This document shows, in pieces, positions 8,423 through 15,635 of a DNA stretch of 32,808 bases. The DNA is from Devosia sp. 66-14. GTDB lineage: Bacteria; Pseudomonadota; Alphaproteobacteria; Rhizobiales; Devosiaceae. The notes beneath the pieces were generated by a model that searched no databases, was not told the DNA's origin, and was given only the letters and a program-made list of their open reading frames with translations. Every line of letters begins with the position of its first letter. Positions within the stretch are counted from its first letter, which is position 1. The translations under genes and the position numbers were made by a program. The DNA is taken from the NCBI GenBank assembly GCA_001899085.1, contig MKVB01000002.1:553851-586658 (forward strand), written 5' to 3'.

Positions 8423-9304
8423 TCAGCCCGGGATGCGGTAGAATTTGCGGGCATTGCCCTCGAACAGCGCGGTGCGTTCGGCTGCCGAGGCGCCTTCGGT
8501 GATTTTGGCGAAGGCTTTCCAGAGCGTTGGGAAGGTGCCGGTCAGCTTGTCGACCGGGAAGTTCGACGCGAACATCGCCCGCTCCGGCCCGAAGATTTCG
8601 AGCGTCTCCAGCACCAGCGGGCGGAAGCTTTCGGTGGTCCAGTTGCGGTCGAGCATGCCGAGGCCGCTGATCTTGACCGCGATATTGGGCCGCGCCGCGA
8701 GTTCGCGCATGCCCGCCTTCCAGGCCTTCCAGCCCGCGAGGTCGCGGTCGGCCCACATGCCGGCATGGTTGAGGATGATCCGGGTGTTGGACGCCTCGCC
8801 GGCGAGCTTTGCCGCCTGCGCCATCTGGTGCGGGTAGAGCTGCAGATCGAAGCTCAGGCCACGGCGACCGAGCTCCTTGAGCCCGCCGATCCAGCCCGGC
8901 TCATACATCAGATCGCGGGTGATGTAGTTGAGCTTGGGATCGGCGTGGCGGTTCACCACCTGGCGGATGCCGCGCATGATCGGGAACTGCGCGTGCCGGT
9001 CGAGCAGGGCGCCGAAATCCGGCGCGGCGAGGTCGCCATGCGCCACCAGGACGATCGGCACGGAGCTGCGATCGGCCACCGCCTGCAGCGTCTCGGATTC
9101 CTTCACCGGGTCGGTGGGGAAGGCCTCGACATGCACGGCACCGGTGATCTCGATCTCGTCGCCGCCTTCCTCGAGATATTCCTCGAGCAGGTAGCTGCGC
9201 GAGATCGCGGCATTGGCGCCGCCTTTGCCGGGCTTTTCGAAATGCGGATAGATGCGGGTCCAGAGGTCCCACAGGTGGATGTGCGGATCGACGACCTTCA
9301 GCAT
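8423..9304 (-). CDS. Amidohydrolase-family lactonase (COG3618; L-rhamnono/L-fuconolactonase-like)
   Basis: The product is 293 residues with a TIM-barrel amidohydrolase-2 layout. The metal motif DPHIHLWD (Asp6, His8, His10) opens the protein, 'LNHAGMWAD' supplies a further His, and the C-terminus has the COG3618 pattern MFASNFPVDKL...LFEGNARKFYRI. COG3618 contains the lactonases that open L-rhamnono-, L-fucono- and L-galactonolactone. The reading frame is open upstream, but the ATG at 9304 is eight bases after the mutarotase stop and starts the conserved block, so it is chosen. It lies between the mutarotase and dehydratase genes, as expected for the second step of the oxidative pathway. Confidence 0.87.
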   Translation of the reverse strand: MLKVVDPHIHLWDLWTRIYPHFEKPGKGGANAAISRSYLLEEYLEEGGDEIEITGAVHVEAFPTDPVKESETLQAVADRSSVPIVLVAHGDLAAPDFGALLDRHAQFPIMRGIRQVVNRHADPKLNYITRDLMYEPGWIGGLKELGRRGLSFDLQLYPHQMAQAAKLAGEASNTRIILNHAGMWADRDLAGWKAWKAGMRELAARPNIAVKISGLGMLDRNWTTESFRPLVLETLEIFGPERAMFASNFPVDKLTGTFPTLWKAFAKITEGASAAERTALFEGNARKFYRIPG

Positions 9305-9311
9305 CTGAGCC

Positions 9312-9617
9312 TCAATCCAGCCGGAACATTTCTTCGACCGGCCAGGCTTTCGGCCGCGCGTCCTCGTGCGTCTCCATGTGGGGTTCCATCCATTCCCACC
9401 ACTTGAGCACCACCGGATCGACGCCCTCGGTCTGCGACGGGGCGTTGTCGGGCTTTTCGAGATAGGCAAACAGCAGCAGGTCGTAGCGGTAGATGGTGTA
9501 GTTGGAGACGCCCTGGCTCTTCAGCAGCGCCACCATCTCGGGCCAGATCTCGTCGTGCTTGCGCTTGTACTCGGCTTCCTGGCCGGGCTTCAGCTTCATC
9601 ACCCATGCGGATCGCAT
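9312..9617 (-). CDS. rhaM: L-rhamnose mutarotase family protein
   Basis: The product is about 101 residues (104 from the ATG at 9626). It is a small dimeric alpha/beta-barrel mutarotase of the RhaM/DUF718 family, which interconverts the alpha and beta anomers of L-rhamnose. Recognisable blocks are SAWVMKLKPGQEAEYKRKH, the HDEIWPEM motif with the conserved His, NYTIYRYDLLLFAYLE, and the C-terminal KWWEWMEPHM. A GAGG ribosome site is 8 bases from the ATG at 9617 but only 2 bases from that at 9626, so 9617 is preferred. The gene sits between iclR and the lactonase. RhaM-like proteins are sometimes linked to L-fucose or other pyranoses, so the substrate is likely but not certain. Confidence 0.88.
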   Translation of the reverse strand: MRSAWVMKLKPGQEAEYKRKHDEIWPEMVALLKSQGVSNYTIYRYDLLLFAYLEKPDNAPSQTEGVDPVVLKWWEWMEPHMETHEDARPKAWPVEEMFRLD

Positions 9618-9634
9618 CGTCGTCATATCCTCAG

Positions 9635-10426
9635 TCAGGTTGTTGATGTGGCCAGCGCGCGCTCGCCGGCCTGCTGCGGCGGCCACTGGCCGCCATAGCC
9701 CAGCCGCTTGCTCACGGTGCTCGCTGCTTCGTTCAGGAGATCGACCTGCGGCTGGATCGCCGCGCCGGGCGCCTTGGGGGTGGGGCCGGAAATGGAAATG
9801 GCGCCGACCGGGCGGCCGAGACGATCGACGATCGGCACGCCGACGCAGAACACGCCCACCACGACCTCCTGATTGTCGATCGAGTAGCCGCGCTTCCTGA
9901 TCCGGGCGAGCTCGGCACGGAGCTCGCCCGGATCGGTGATGGTGTAGCGGGTGAAGGTCGTCATCGGCTGCTCGAGCACGCGCTGCTGGTCGGCCTCGCC
10001 GAGAAAGGCGAGGATCGCCTTGGCGCTGCCGCCGCAATAAAGCGGCCCGCGTGCGCCGATGCGCCAATCGAGCAGCATGTTCTCGTTGCCGCGCACCTTG
10101 TCGATGCACACGCACCCTTCGCCGCTCAGCACATTGACGTTCACCGTCTCGCTGGTCTTTTCGGCGATGGATTCACAGAATGGCCGGGCCAGCCGGGGAA
10201 AGGCGACGCCGTCTAGCTGCAGGTCGGTGATGGCCAGCAGCCGGTAGGACAGCTGCCAGGCGCCTTCGGTGTTGCGCTCCACCACACCCTCGTCGGCGAG
10301 GTCGATCAGCAGCCGATGCACCGAGCCGACGGGCAGGGTCAGCTGCTGGGCCACGGCGCGCACCCCGAGCCCACCTTTGCGGGCAAGCAGATCCAGAACC
10401 TGGATGGCGCGCTTGATGCTCGACAT
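9635..10426 (-). CDS. IclR-family transcriptional regulator
   Basis: The product is 263 residues. It has an N-terminal winged helix-turn-helix (about residues 5-65: SIKRAIQVLDLLARKGGLGVRAVAQQ, then LPVGSVHRLL as recognition helix) and a C-terminal IclR effector domain. The effector domain shows the usual VNVLSGEGCVCIDKV, PLYCGGSAKAILAFL and RKRGYSIDNQEVVVGVFCVGVPI blocks. It is the first gene of the sugar operon and only 17 bases before rhaM, so it is probably co-transcribed and self-regulating. IclR members respond to small carboxylates or sugar acids, so a pathway intermediate such as the 2-keto-3-deoxy acid is a plausible effector (inference). Confidence 0.93.
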   Translation of the reverse strand: MSSIKRAIQVLDLLARKGGLGVRAVAQQLTLPVGSVHRLLIDLADEGVVERNTEGAWQLSYRLLAITDLQLDGVAFPRLARPFCESIAEKTSETVNVNVLSGEGCVCIDKVRGNENMLLDWRIGARGPLYCGGSAKAILAFLGEADQQRVLEQPMTTFTRYTITDPGELRAELARIRKRGYSIDNQEVVVGVFCVGVPIVDRLGRPVGAISISGPTPKAPGAAIQPQVDLLNEAASTVSKRLGYGGQWPPQQAGERALATSTT

Positions 10427-10814
10427 CTAGCGCCCCGCGCTGCGGCGCCGAAGCGGACGGCTCGGCTGCCTGCCTGGGGGATATGCGGCATGCCGCGACG
10501 CCACCGCTGCGGTATCGTCGATCCATTGCTCGAACAGCGTGTTCACGCTCGCACCTACCGGACGTCGGACATGCCTCCGGCGTTCACGCGCCCGCTATCG
10601 CAGGTGCGTGCTCAACCGCACGGCTTGCCGCTTGACCGGCCTCCCTCTCCTCAGAGCCGCATCCCCCGGTTTCTTGTTCCATGGGTGGAATGCAGCGTTC
10701 CAATAGTGAACGCCTTCGCCTGGGTCGAGTCAACCAACTACGGTCTAAGACTTACGTCGTGTGATCGATAAGTGCTTGTTCGGATTAGATATATTCTACC
10801 ATCTGGAACGGCGC
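10427..10814. other. 388-base intergenic region upstream of the IclR-led operon
   Basis: No gene with family support is present; open frames here are short and lack recognisable motifs. The stretch next to the GST stop (10738-10800) is distinctly A/T-richer than the surroundings, as expected for a regulatory region. The only structured signals I see are the TTCCA/TGGAA palindromes and a possible promoter described at 10677-10733. The predicted 5' leader of the operon would be about 280 bases, and I found no clear riboswitch in it. Confidence 0.5.
10677..10733 (-). promoter_or_regulatory. Candidate promoter with IclR-type operator
   Basis: Three alternating half-sites make two inverted repeats: TTCCA (10677-10681), TGGAA (10686-10690) and TTCCA (10698-10702). 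The pair TGGAA-N7-TTCCA is 17 bases long and resembles the TGGAAAT-N-ATTTCCA site of E. coli IclR (family knowledge). On the minus strand a TTGACT -35-like hexamer lies at 10733-10728, with a weak TTCACT hexamer 17 bases on (10710-10705), directly beside the palindromes. The promoter is only a weak match, so the site is a candidate for autoregulation of the iclR operon. Confidence 0.35.
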
Positions 10815-11426
10815 TCAGGCGAGCCCGGCGAAGGGCTCGCGCCATGCGTCGATCTGGTTCAGCCGATCGTGCCAGCGCCTGATGTTACCGTACCCATCGA
10901 GCGGAATCGATGCCGCCGCGGCGAAGGGCAGGGCGGTGGCGACGCGGAAATCGGCGTAGCTGAGCTTGCCGCCAACCAGCCAGTCGCGGCCTGACAGCAC
11001 CTCGTCGAGGATCGGTCCGAGCTGGCCGAGATCGGCTTCGGCCTCGGCGAGCGCCGCGGCGTTGCGGGTCCAGCCCGGCACGTTGATCATGGTGACGTTC
11101 TCGAACGTGTAGGTGCCGCCGGCGCGGGTGAAGTGATGGGCGCTCCAGCTCACCCATTGCAGCATCTCGTCGAGCCGGTCGGGCTGCCAGAAATCCGAAC
11201 CGGTGAGCCTCGCCAGACGCCAGGTGATCGCGTCGGTCTCCCACAGGCTGCTGCCGTCATCCTCCACCAGCACCGGCGCCAGCGTGTTGGGATTGAACGG
11301 GCGGATCATCTCCTCGTCGGCGCCCTTGGGCTCGATCCGTACATACTCGACCGGCGCTTCGAGATAGCGCGCGGTGGCCACGGCGACACGCGGGTTGAGG
11401 TTACGGGTGTAATAGAGCCTGCGCAT
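10815..11426 (-). CDS. Glutathione S-transferase family protein
   Basis: The product is 203 residues. The N-terminal half is a thioredoxin-like domain (MRRLYYTRNLNPRVAVATA) with the GST cis-Pro and gamma-glutamyl-binding signatures (NPNTLAPVLVEDDGSSLWETDAI). An all-helical C-terminal domain follows, with the usual 'GRDWLVGGKLSYADFRVATAL' block. The ATG at 11426 has GGAAGG 7 bases upstream and is preferred over the in-frame start 33 bases earlier. It follows the transporter fusion gene by 94 bases on the same strand, so it may be the last gene of the ROK-linked operon. No glutathione-using partner is visible nearby. Its role could be stress protection or a GST fold lacking the canonical reaction. 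Confidence 0.88.
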   Translation of the reverse strand: MRRLYYTRNLNPRVAVATARYLEAPVEYVRIEPKGADEEMIRPFNPNTLAPVLVEDDGSSLWETDAITWRLARLTGSDFWQPDRLDEMLQWVSWSAHHFTRAGGTYTFENVTMINVPGWTRNAAALAEAEADLGQLGPILDEVLSGRDWLVGGKLSYADFRVATALPFAAAASIPLDGYGNIRRWHDRLNQIDAWREPFAGLA

Positions 11427-11520
11427 GATCGAACCTTCCGGAAAAAACGGCGCCACCACGGCGCCTGTACCCGATTGGTCGATTACGCGATGCTCAATTC
11501 GACATCGCCGTGTCAGCCGA

Positions 11521-13395
11521 TCAACCGGCCGTCGGCTCGGGCACCCGGCCGGCCATCAGGCCCCACAGCTGGTCGGCACTGAGGTGGCGCGACGGACCAT
11601 CATAGACCACCCGGCCGAGGCTGAGCACGACGATACGATCGGCCAGCGCGCGCACTGTCGCGAGGTCGTGGGTGACGAGGATCACGCCGGTGCCACGCGC
11701 CGCGATCGAGCGGACGAGGTCGACCACCTGCGCCGTCTGCTTGACGCCGAGCGCCGCCGTCGGCTCGTCCAGGCAGATCAGCTTGACGTGCTGGCCGAGG
11801 GCGCGAGCGATGGCGATGGATTGCCGCTGCCCGCCCGACAGCGCCCGCACCAGGACGTTTTCGTCGCGCAGCGTCACGCCGAGCGCCGCGAGCCGGGCCC
11901 GGCACTGCTCGGCGGCCTGGCGGTCGTCGCGCACCGGGATGAAGCCGAGCCACCGGCGGGTCTGTTCGCGGCCCAGCATCATGTTGTGGGAGATCGAGAG
12001 GTTCGGGCAGAGCGCCAGGTCCTGGTAGACGGTCTCCAGTCCGGCCTGGCGCGCATCCTGCGGGCTTCTGAACTGCACCGGCCGGCCCTCGAGGCGCATC
12101 GCGCCGGCATCGGGGCGGATGGCGCCGGAGATGATCTTGACCAGGGTCGACTTGCCGGCGCCGTTATCGCCGAGCAGGCAGACGATCTCGCCCTTGCCGA
12201 CGCTGAACGTCGCCTCCTCGAGCGCGGTGAGCGCGCCGTAGGATTTTCGCGCCCCGGCGACGGCGAAGGCGGGCTCTGCCTGTTGCGGCGCGCCCGCAGG
12301 AGCCGCGGGGGCGTCGCCGAGCACGGCGGCCGCAGCCGGGGCATCGGCCGGGCGCAGGGTGGCGGGCGCGGTTCTGGCGCGGCGCAGCCGCAGCGCCGTG
12401 GCGGTCTGGTCGGCGACCAGCGCCAGCAGCAGCATGCCGCCGACGGCGATCGACTGCCACCACGACTGCAGACCCACAAAGATCAGCCCGGCATTGAGAA
12501 TGCCGATGGTGGCGACGCCGATGGCGATGCCGAGCGGCCGGCCGGCGCCGCCCGAAAAGGCGACGCCGCCGAGGATCGCCGCCGTCAGCACGTCGAGTTC
12601 GAAGCGGGCGCCGATGGTGGGGGTGATGCTGCCGAGCCGTCCGGCGATCAGCACCGCGACCAGCCCGATCAACAGCCCGTTCACGGCATAGAGCCCGACG
12701 ATCATCCTGCCCACCGGCACGCCGCAGAGCTCGGCGGCACGCGGATCGCCGCCGATGGCGTAGATGCGCAGGCCCGTGACGGTGCGGGTGAGGATGAAGG
12801 CGCCGACGATGAACACGGCGACAGCGATCAGCACGGTGTACTGCACGCCGAACAGCTTGCCGCGGCCGAGTTCGAGGAGCGCCTCGGGGAAGCCGTAGAC
12901 GGCGGTGCTGCTGACCACGAAGGCGAGGCCGCCATAAAGCGCCAGCATGGCGAGGGTGACGATCAGCGGCGAGATGGAGAGCCGGCGCACCAGGATGCCG
13001 TTGATCAGCCCGAGCAGGAACCCGAGGCCCAGCCCGGTAGCGGCGGCGAGGGCAGGGTTCTGCGTCGCCACGGCGACCTTGGCGACGATGATGCCGATCA
13101 GCGCCACCATACTGCCGATCGACAGGTCGACATAGCCGGCGATCAGCAGGGCCGAGGTGCCGAGAACGGCGATCAGCACCGAGGTGGAGTTGACCCCGAT
13201 GACGATGAAATTCTCGGGGGTGAGGAACGAGGCGTTCAGCAGCGAAAACAGCACGACAAGCGCCACTGCCACCAAGGCGAGCCCGATGCGGCCCGACGCT
13301 TCGCCCGGCGCGCGGGTGCCGGGCAGGAGGGAGGAAAGCCAGTTCGGTTGCGCTGCCATCGCCAGCCGCTCCGTGCCGAAATCGTCCGTGGTCAT
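11521..13395 (-). CDS. Fused ABC sugar transporter: permease plus ATPase in one chain (CUT2)
   Basis: The product is 624 residues. Residues about 35-335 form a RbsC-like permease with many hydrophobic helices and the AGYVDLSIGSMVAL motif. Residues about 336-374 are an Ala/Pro-rich linker. Residues about 375-620 are one complete ATPase: Walker A GDNGAGKST (409-417), Q-loop YQD (457-459), signature LSGGQRQ (519-525), Walker B LICLDEP (539-545) and H-loop His576. CUT2 systems normally encode these as two proteins, and RbsA-type ATPases carry two nucleotide domains; here a single domain is fused behind the permease. The ATG at 13395 has a weak ribosome site; the ATG at 13359 (MAAQPNW) has GGAG 9 bases upstream and is a real alternative. 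The binding protein is encoded just upstream. Confidence 0.9.
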   Translation of the reverse strand: MTTDDFGTERLAMAAQPNWLSSLLPGTRAPGEASGRIGLALVAVALVVLFSLLNASFLTPENFIVIGVNSTSVLIAVLGTSALLIAGYVDLSIGSMVALIGIIVAKVAVATQNPALAAATGLGLGFLLGLINGILVRRLSISPLIVTLAMLALYGGLAFVVSSTAVYGFPEALLELGRGKLFGVQYTVLIAVAVFIVGAFILTRTVTGLRIYAIGGDPRAAELCGVPVGRMIVGLYAVNGLLIGLVAVLIAGRLGSITPTIGARFELDVLTAAILGGVAFSGGAGRPLGIAIGVATIGILNAGLIFVGLQSWWQSIAVGGMLLLALVADQTATALRLRRARTAPATLRPADAPAAAAVLGDAPAAPAGAPQQAEPAFAVAGARKSYGALTALEEATFSVGKGEIVCLLGDNGAGKSTLVKIISGAIRPDAGAMRLEGRPVQFRSPQDARQAGLETVYQDLALCPNLSISHNMMLGREQTRRWLGFIPVRDDRQAAEQCRARLAALGVTLRDENVLVRALSGGQRQSIAIARALGQHVKLICLDEPTAALGVKQTAQVVDLVRSIAARGTGVILVTHDLATVRALADRIVVLSLGRVVYDGPSRHLSADQLWGLMAGRVPEPTAG

Positions 13396-13493
13396 GCTGT
13401 TATCGCCCGGTTGCAGAAAGCCGGCCAGCCCGGCTTGCGCCAGACCGGCCGGAGAAACGTGCGCTGGGGCGCACGGGAGGTTGGTGCGGAGGC

Positions 13494-14663
13494 TTACAGC
13501 TTCGCCTCGGACGACCAGGGGAAGTTCACGTACTGGTCGCGGGTGTCGTAGCAGATGTTGCCGTACATCCTGAGATAGGCATCGCGCCGCGCCGGATCGG
13601 CATAGACGGCGGCCGGATCGGCGAGGTCGGCCTCGTACTGGGCGAGGTTGGCGCCGGTCAGGGCGCTGGGCAGGATGTCCATGGCCTGCGGGATAGACTT
13701 GCCCTCCAGCCAGTCGGCGACGTGCTGGCCCATGGCGTAGCCGAAGACCGGCGAGGACAGCGAGATCGACGCCTTGTAGGGGCTGTCGGGCTTCTTGATC
13801 GCCGCCACGGCTTCCGGTTCGCCATCGATGCCGCCGAGGAACTGGTCGGGGCGCGCCTTGCCGGCCGCCTCGAGCGCCGCGAGGGCCCCGAGCACCACGG
13901 TATCGGCCCCAAGCACCACGTCGACATCGGGGTGGGCCTGCAGGATCGTGCTCATGGTGGCGAAGCCACCTTCCTTGTTCACCGGGTTGGGGGTGATGTC
14001 GGCGACGATGGTGACGCCGGGCAGCGCCTTCAGCCCGTCGCGCATGGCGGCAAAGCGTGGCGCCAGGAACTCGATCTGGTCCTGGGTCAACAGCACCACG
14101 TTGGCCTTGCCGCCGAGCTTGTCGTTGATATAGGCGACGGCCGCATCGGTCAGCGCCTTGCCGGTGGCATATTGCGGCGCGTTGAGCAGCGAGGTGGCGG
14201 GCGGCGGCACGATGGTGCCGACGTAGCCGCCGGCCCACATGATTTCCTGCAGGCTGTGGCTCAGCGAGGCCGGATCGACCGGCGCCGCCACCACGCCGCC
14301 GACCTTGCCGGCGAGGAACAGCTGCACCTGCTCGACCATCTTGGCGGCATCGTTGTTGGCGACGGCGCGGCGATATTCGAGGCCGCGGTCCTTGGCGGCC
14401 GCGGCGAGGCCGTGATCGACCCCCTGCATGAACTCGCGCTCGTTGTCCTGGGCGAAGGCCAGCACCTTGTTCAGGCCCGGCGGGGCGCTGCAGGCCGGAG
14501 CGTTCGGGTCGAACGGAGCGAAGGCGGTGGGTGTGGTGATGCCCGGCGGGCCGTCCTGGGCGCTGGAGAGCGCCGTGCTGCCGGCCAGGAGGCCGAGCGC
14601 CAGGAGCGCCGCCAGCGTCTGGCCGCGCCACGGCGCGCCGGTGGTGTTGCGGTTGATGTGCAT
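13494..14663 (-). CDS. Sugar ABC transporter substrate-binding protein (periplasmic binding protein type 1, CUT2)
   Basis: The product is 389 residues with an N-terminal signal peptide (hydrophobic run TLAALLALGLLAGSTALSSAQ). The mature protein has the two-lobed RbsB-like pattern: NKVLAFAQDNEREFMQGVDHGL, KVGGVVAAPVDPASLSHSL, GGKANVVLLTQDQ and DVDVVLGADTVVLGALAALEAAGK. The ATG at 14663 has a strong GAGGGAGG ribosome site. It precedes the permease-ATPase fusion by 98 bases and must deliver sugar to it. It is slightly longer than RbsB because of an extra segment after the signal peptide and a C-terminal tail with paired Cys (near MYGNICYDTRDQYVNFPW). The ligand cannot be read from sequence. Confidence 0.92.
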   Translation of the reverse strand: MHINRNTTGAPWRGQTLAALLALGLLAGSTALSSAQDGPPGITTPTAFAPFDPNAPACSAPPGLNKVLAFAQDNEREFMQGVDHGLAAAAKDRGLEYRRAVANNDAAKMVEQVQLFLAGKVGGVVAAPVDPASLSHSLQEIMWAGGYVGTIVPPPATSLLNAPQYATGKALTDAAVAYINDKLGGKANVVLLTQDQIEFLAPRFAAMRDGLKALPGVTIVADITPNPVNKEGGFATMSTILQAHPDVDVVLGADTVVLGALAALEAAGKARPDQFLGGIDGEPEAVAAIKKPDSPYKASISLSSPVFGYAMGQHVADWLEGKSIPQAMDILPSALTGANLAQYEADLADPAAVYADPARRDAYLRMYGNICYDTRDQYVNFPWSSEAKL

Positions 14664-14787
14664 AGAAACCTCCCTCTGTCGGTTCTGACTGTCGTGGTTC
14701 CCGCGCCGGCTTCTCCCGAGCCTTCGTCGCGGGCCTCCTCATTCCACCCGGTCAATAAGTCACCGGCCAATCTGCGAGTCAAAGACT

Positions 14788-14807
14788 TTTTCCAGTGGAA
14801 GTAATTA
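14788..14807 (+). promoter_or_regulatory. Predicted ROK operator, copy 1 (upstream of the sugar-binding protein gene)
   Basis: The 19-base string TTTCCAGTGGAAGTAATTA (14789-14807) contains the palindrome TTCCA-G-TGGAA. It matches 18 of 19 bases at 15536-15554, between the ROK gene and the esterase gene. It lies 126 bases before the start of the binding-protein gene, in an otherwise empty 160-base gap. Recurrence only at the two candidate promoters of this cluster suggests a binding site for the local ROK regulator. Confidence 0.5.
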
Positions 14808-14823
14808 TTCGCGGTGAAGCGGC

Positions 14824-15477
14824 TCAGTGCGGCATCACTGCCTGGACCACGCGGGCCAGTTCCAGCCCGAGGATGCGGTGCGCGTCGCTGTCGAGGTGAA
14901 TGCCGTCGATGCTGCTCGATTCAACCAGGGTACCCGCATCGACGAAGGTGGCGCCGGTGCGCTTGGCCACATCGCGGATGAAGCTGCTCAGCTGCCGCGA
15001 TTTCACGGCGCCGCCGAGGAACATTTCGGCGAAGCGGTCGACTTCCTGCATCGGGGCCGGCGAGACGATGATCAGCGCCGGCTCGGCGCCGGCCGGGCCG
15101 GCTTCGCTGCGCTGGATCGCCCGCGCCAATATCTCAATGGAATCAGCAATATCGCTGGCGGTCGAAGCGAAGCGGTGCTTCAGGTCGTTGGTGCCCAGCA
15201 TCAGGATCACCAGGTCGATCGGCATATGCGACTCGAGCAGGATCGGCAGCGCCTTGAGCCCGTTCTTGTGGCCGCCTTCGATCGGATCGTCGCGGACCGT
15301 GGTGCGGCTGGGGTGGCCTTCCTCGATCACCTCCCAGCCGCTGCCGAGCTGGCGGCGCATCACGCCCGGCCAGCGGCGGTCGGGAGCGAAGCGGTGGCCG
15401 CCGCCGCGGCTCAGCGTCGGCACGGCGCCGTAGGTGTTGGAATCTCCAAAACACAGTATGGTGCGAACCGGTGGCAC
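14824..15477 (-). CDS. SGNH/GDSL-family hydrolase (arylesterase/deacetylase type)
   Basis: The product is 217 residues. SGNH blocks are present: nucleophile Ser13 in FGDSNTYG, Asn97 in LGTND, and the Asp191/His194 pair in DGIHLD. The arrangement FGDSNTYG...RWPGVM...EEGHPSRTT resembles mycobacterial/rhizobial arylesterases and sugar O-acetylesterases. The GTG at 15477 is chosen because GAGGAGG lies 6 bases upstream; the frame is open further up, but that part (MPSNAAMPKQ...) overlaps the regulatory region. There is no signal peptide, so it is cytoplasmic. As first gene of the ROK-linked operon it may de-esterify the imported sugar. That role is inferred. Confidence 0.88.
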   Translation of the reverse strand: MPPVRTILCFGDSNTYGAVPTLSRGGGHRFAPDRRWPGVMRRQLGSGWEVIEEGHPSRTTVRDDPIEGGHKNGLKALPILLESHMPIDLVILMLGTNDLKHRFASTASDIADSIEILARAIQRSEAGPAGAEPALIIVSPAPMQEVDRFAEMFLGGAVKSRQLSSFIRDVAKRTGATFVDAGTLVESSSIDGIHLDSDAHRILGLELARVVQAVMPH

Positions 15478-15505
15478 GACGCTCCTCCTCGTGACTGCCA
15501 GAGCC

Positions 15506-15522
15506 TTAGCACGACGTGCAAA
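15506..15522. promoter_or_regulatory. Operator-like 17-base palindrome in the ROK/esterase gap
   Basis: TTAGCACGACGTGCAAA is an inverted repeat with arms matching at 7 of 8 positions around a central A. It lies 29 bases upstream of the esterase GTG in the 158-base divergent gap. Its spacing and length are typical of dimeric repressor sites. It differs from the TTTCCAGTGGA motif beside it, so it may bind a second regulator or overlap the minus-strand promoter. Confidence 0.35.
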
Positions 15523-15524
15523 TG

Positions 15525-15562
15525 GCAACCACATCTTTCCAGTGGAGGTAATTAGTGGTTGC
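15525..15562. promoter_or_regulatory. Predicted ROK operator, copy 2, framed by an 8-base inverted repeat
   Basis: TTTCCAGTGGAGGTAATTA (15536-15554) repeats the motif found at 14789-14807 with one difference. It is bracketed by perfect 8-base arms GCAACCAC (15525-15532) and GTGGTTGC (15555-15562), leaving exactly 22 bases between. It lies between divergent genes, 82 bases from the ROK start and 59 bases from the esterase start, a position suited to control of both. The bracketing repeat is absent at copy 1. Confidence 0.5.
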
Positions 15563-15635
15563 TTCGGCATCGCCGCATTGCTAGGCAAGCGCGTCGGATG
15601 GCGGAGCCGCCCGACCTACGGGGCTTGGCAAGAGT

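Noticed and set aside
10059-10771. Short plus-strand open frames in and beyond the IclR gene start
   Set aside because: No ribosome sites, no family motifs, and they are antisense to iclR or run through its regulatory region.
11425-13551. Long plus-strand open frame antisense to the transporter fusion
   Set aside because: The composition (Arg, Asp, His, Gly repeats) and absence of motifs show it is a shadow of the ABC transporter gene.
13396-14742. Fusion of the permease-ATPase protein with a further 450 upstream residues
   Set aside because: The frame happens to stay open but runs antiregister through the binding-protein gene, which has its own signal peptide and strong ribosome site.
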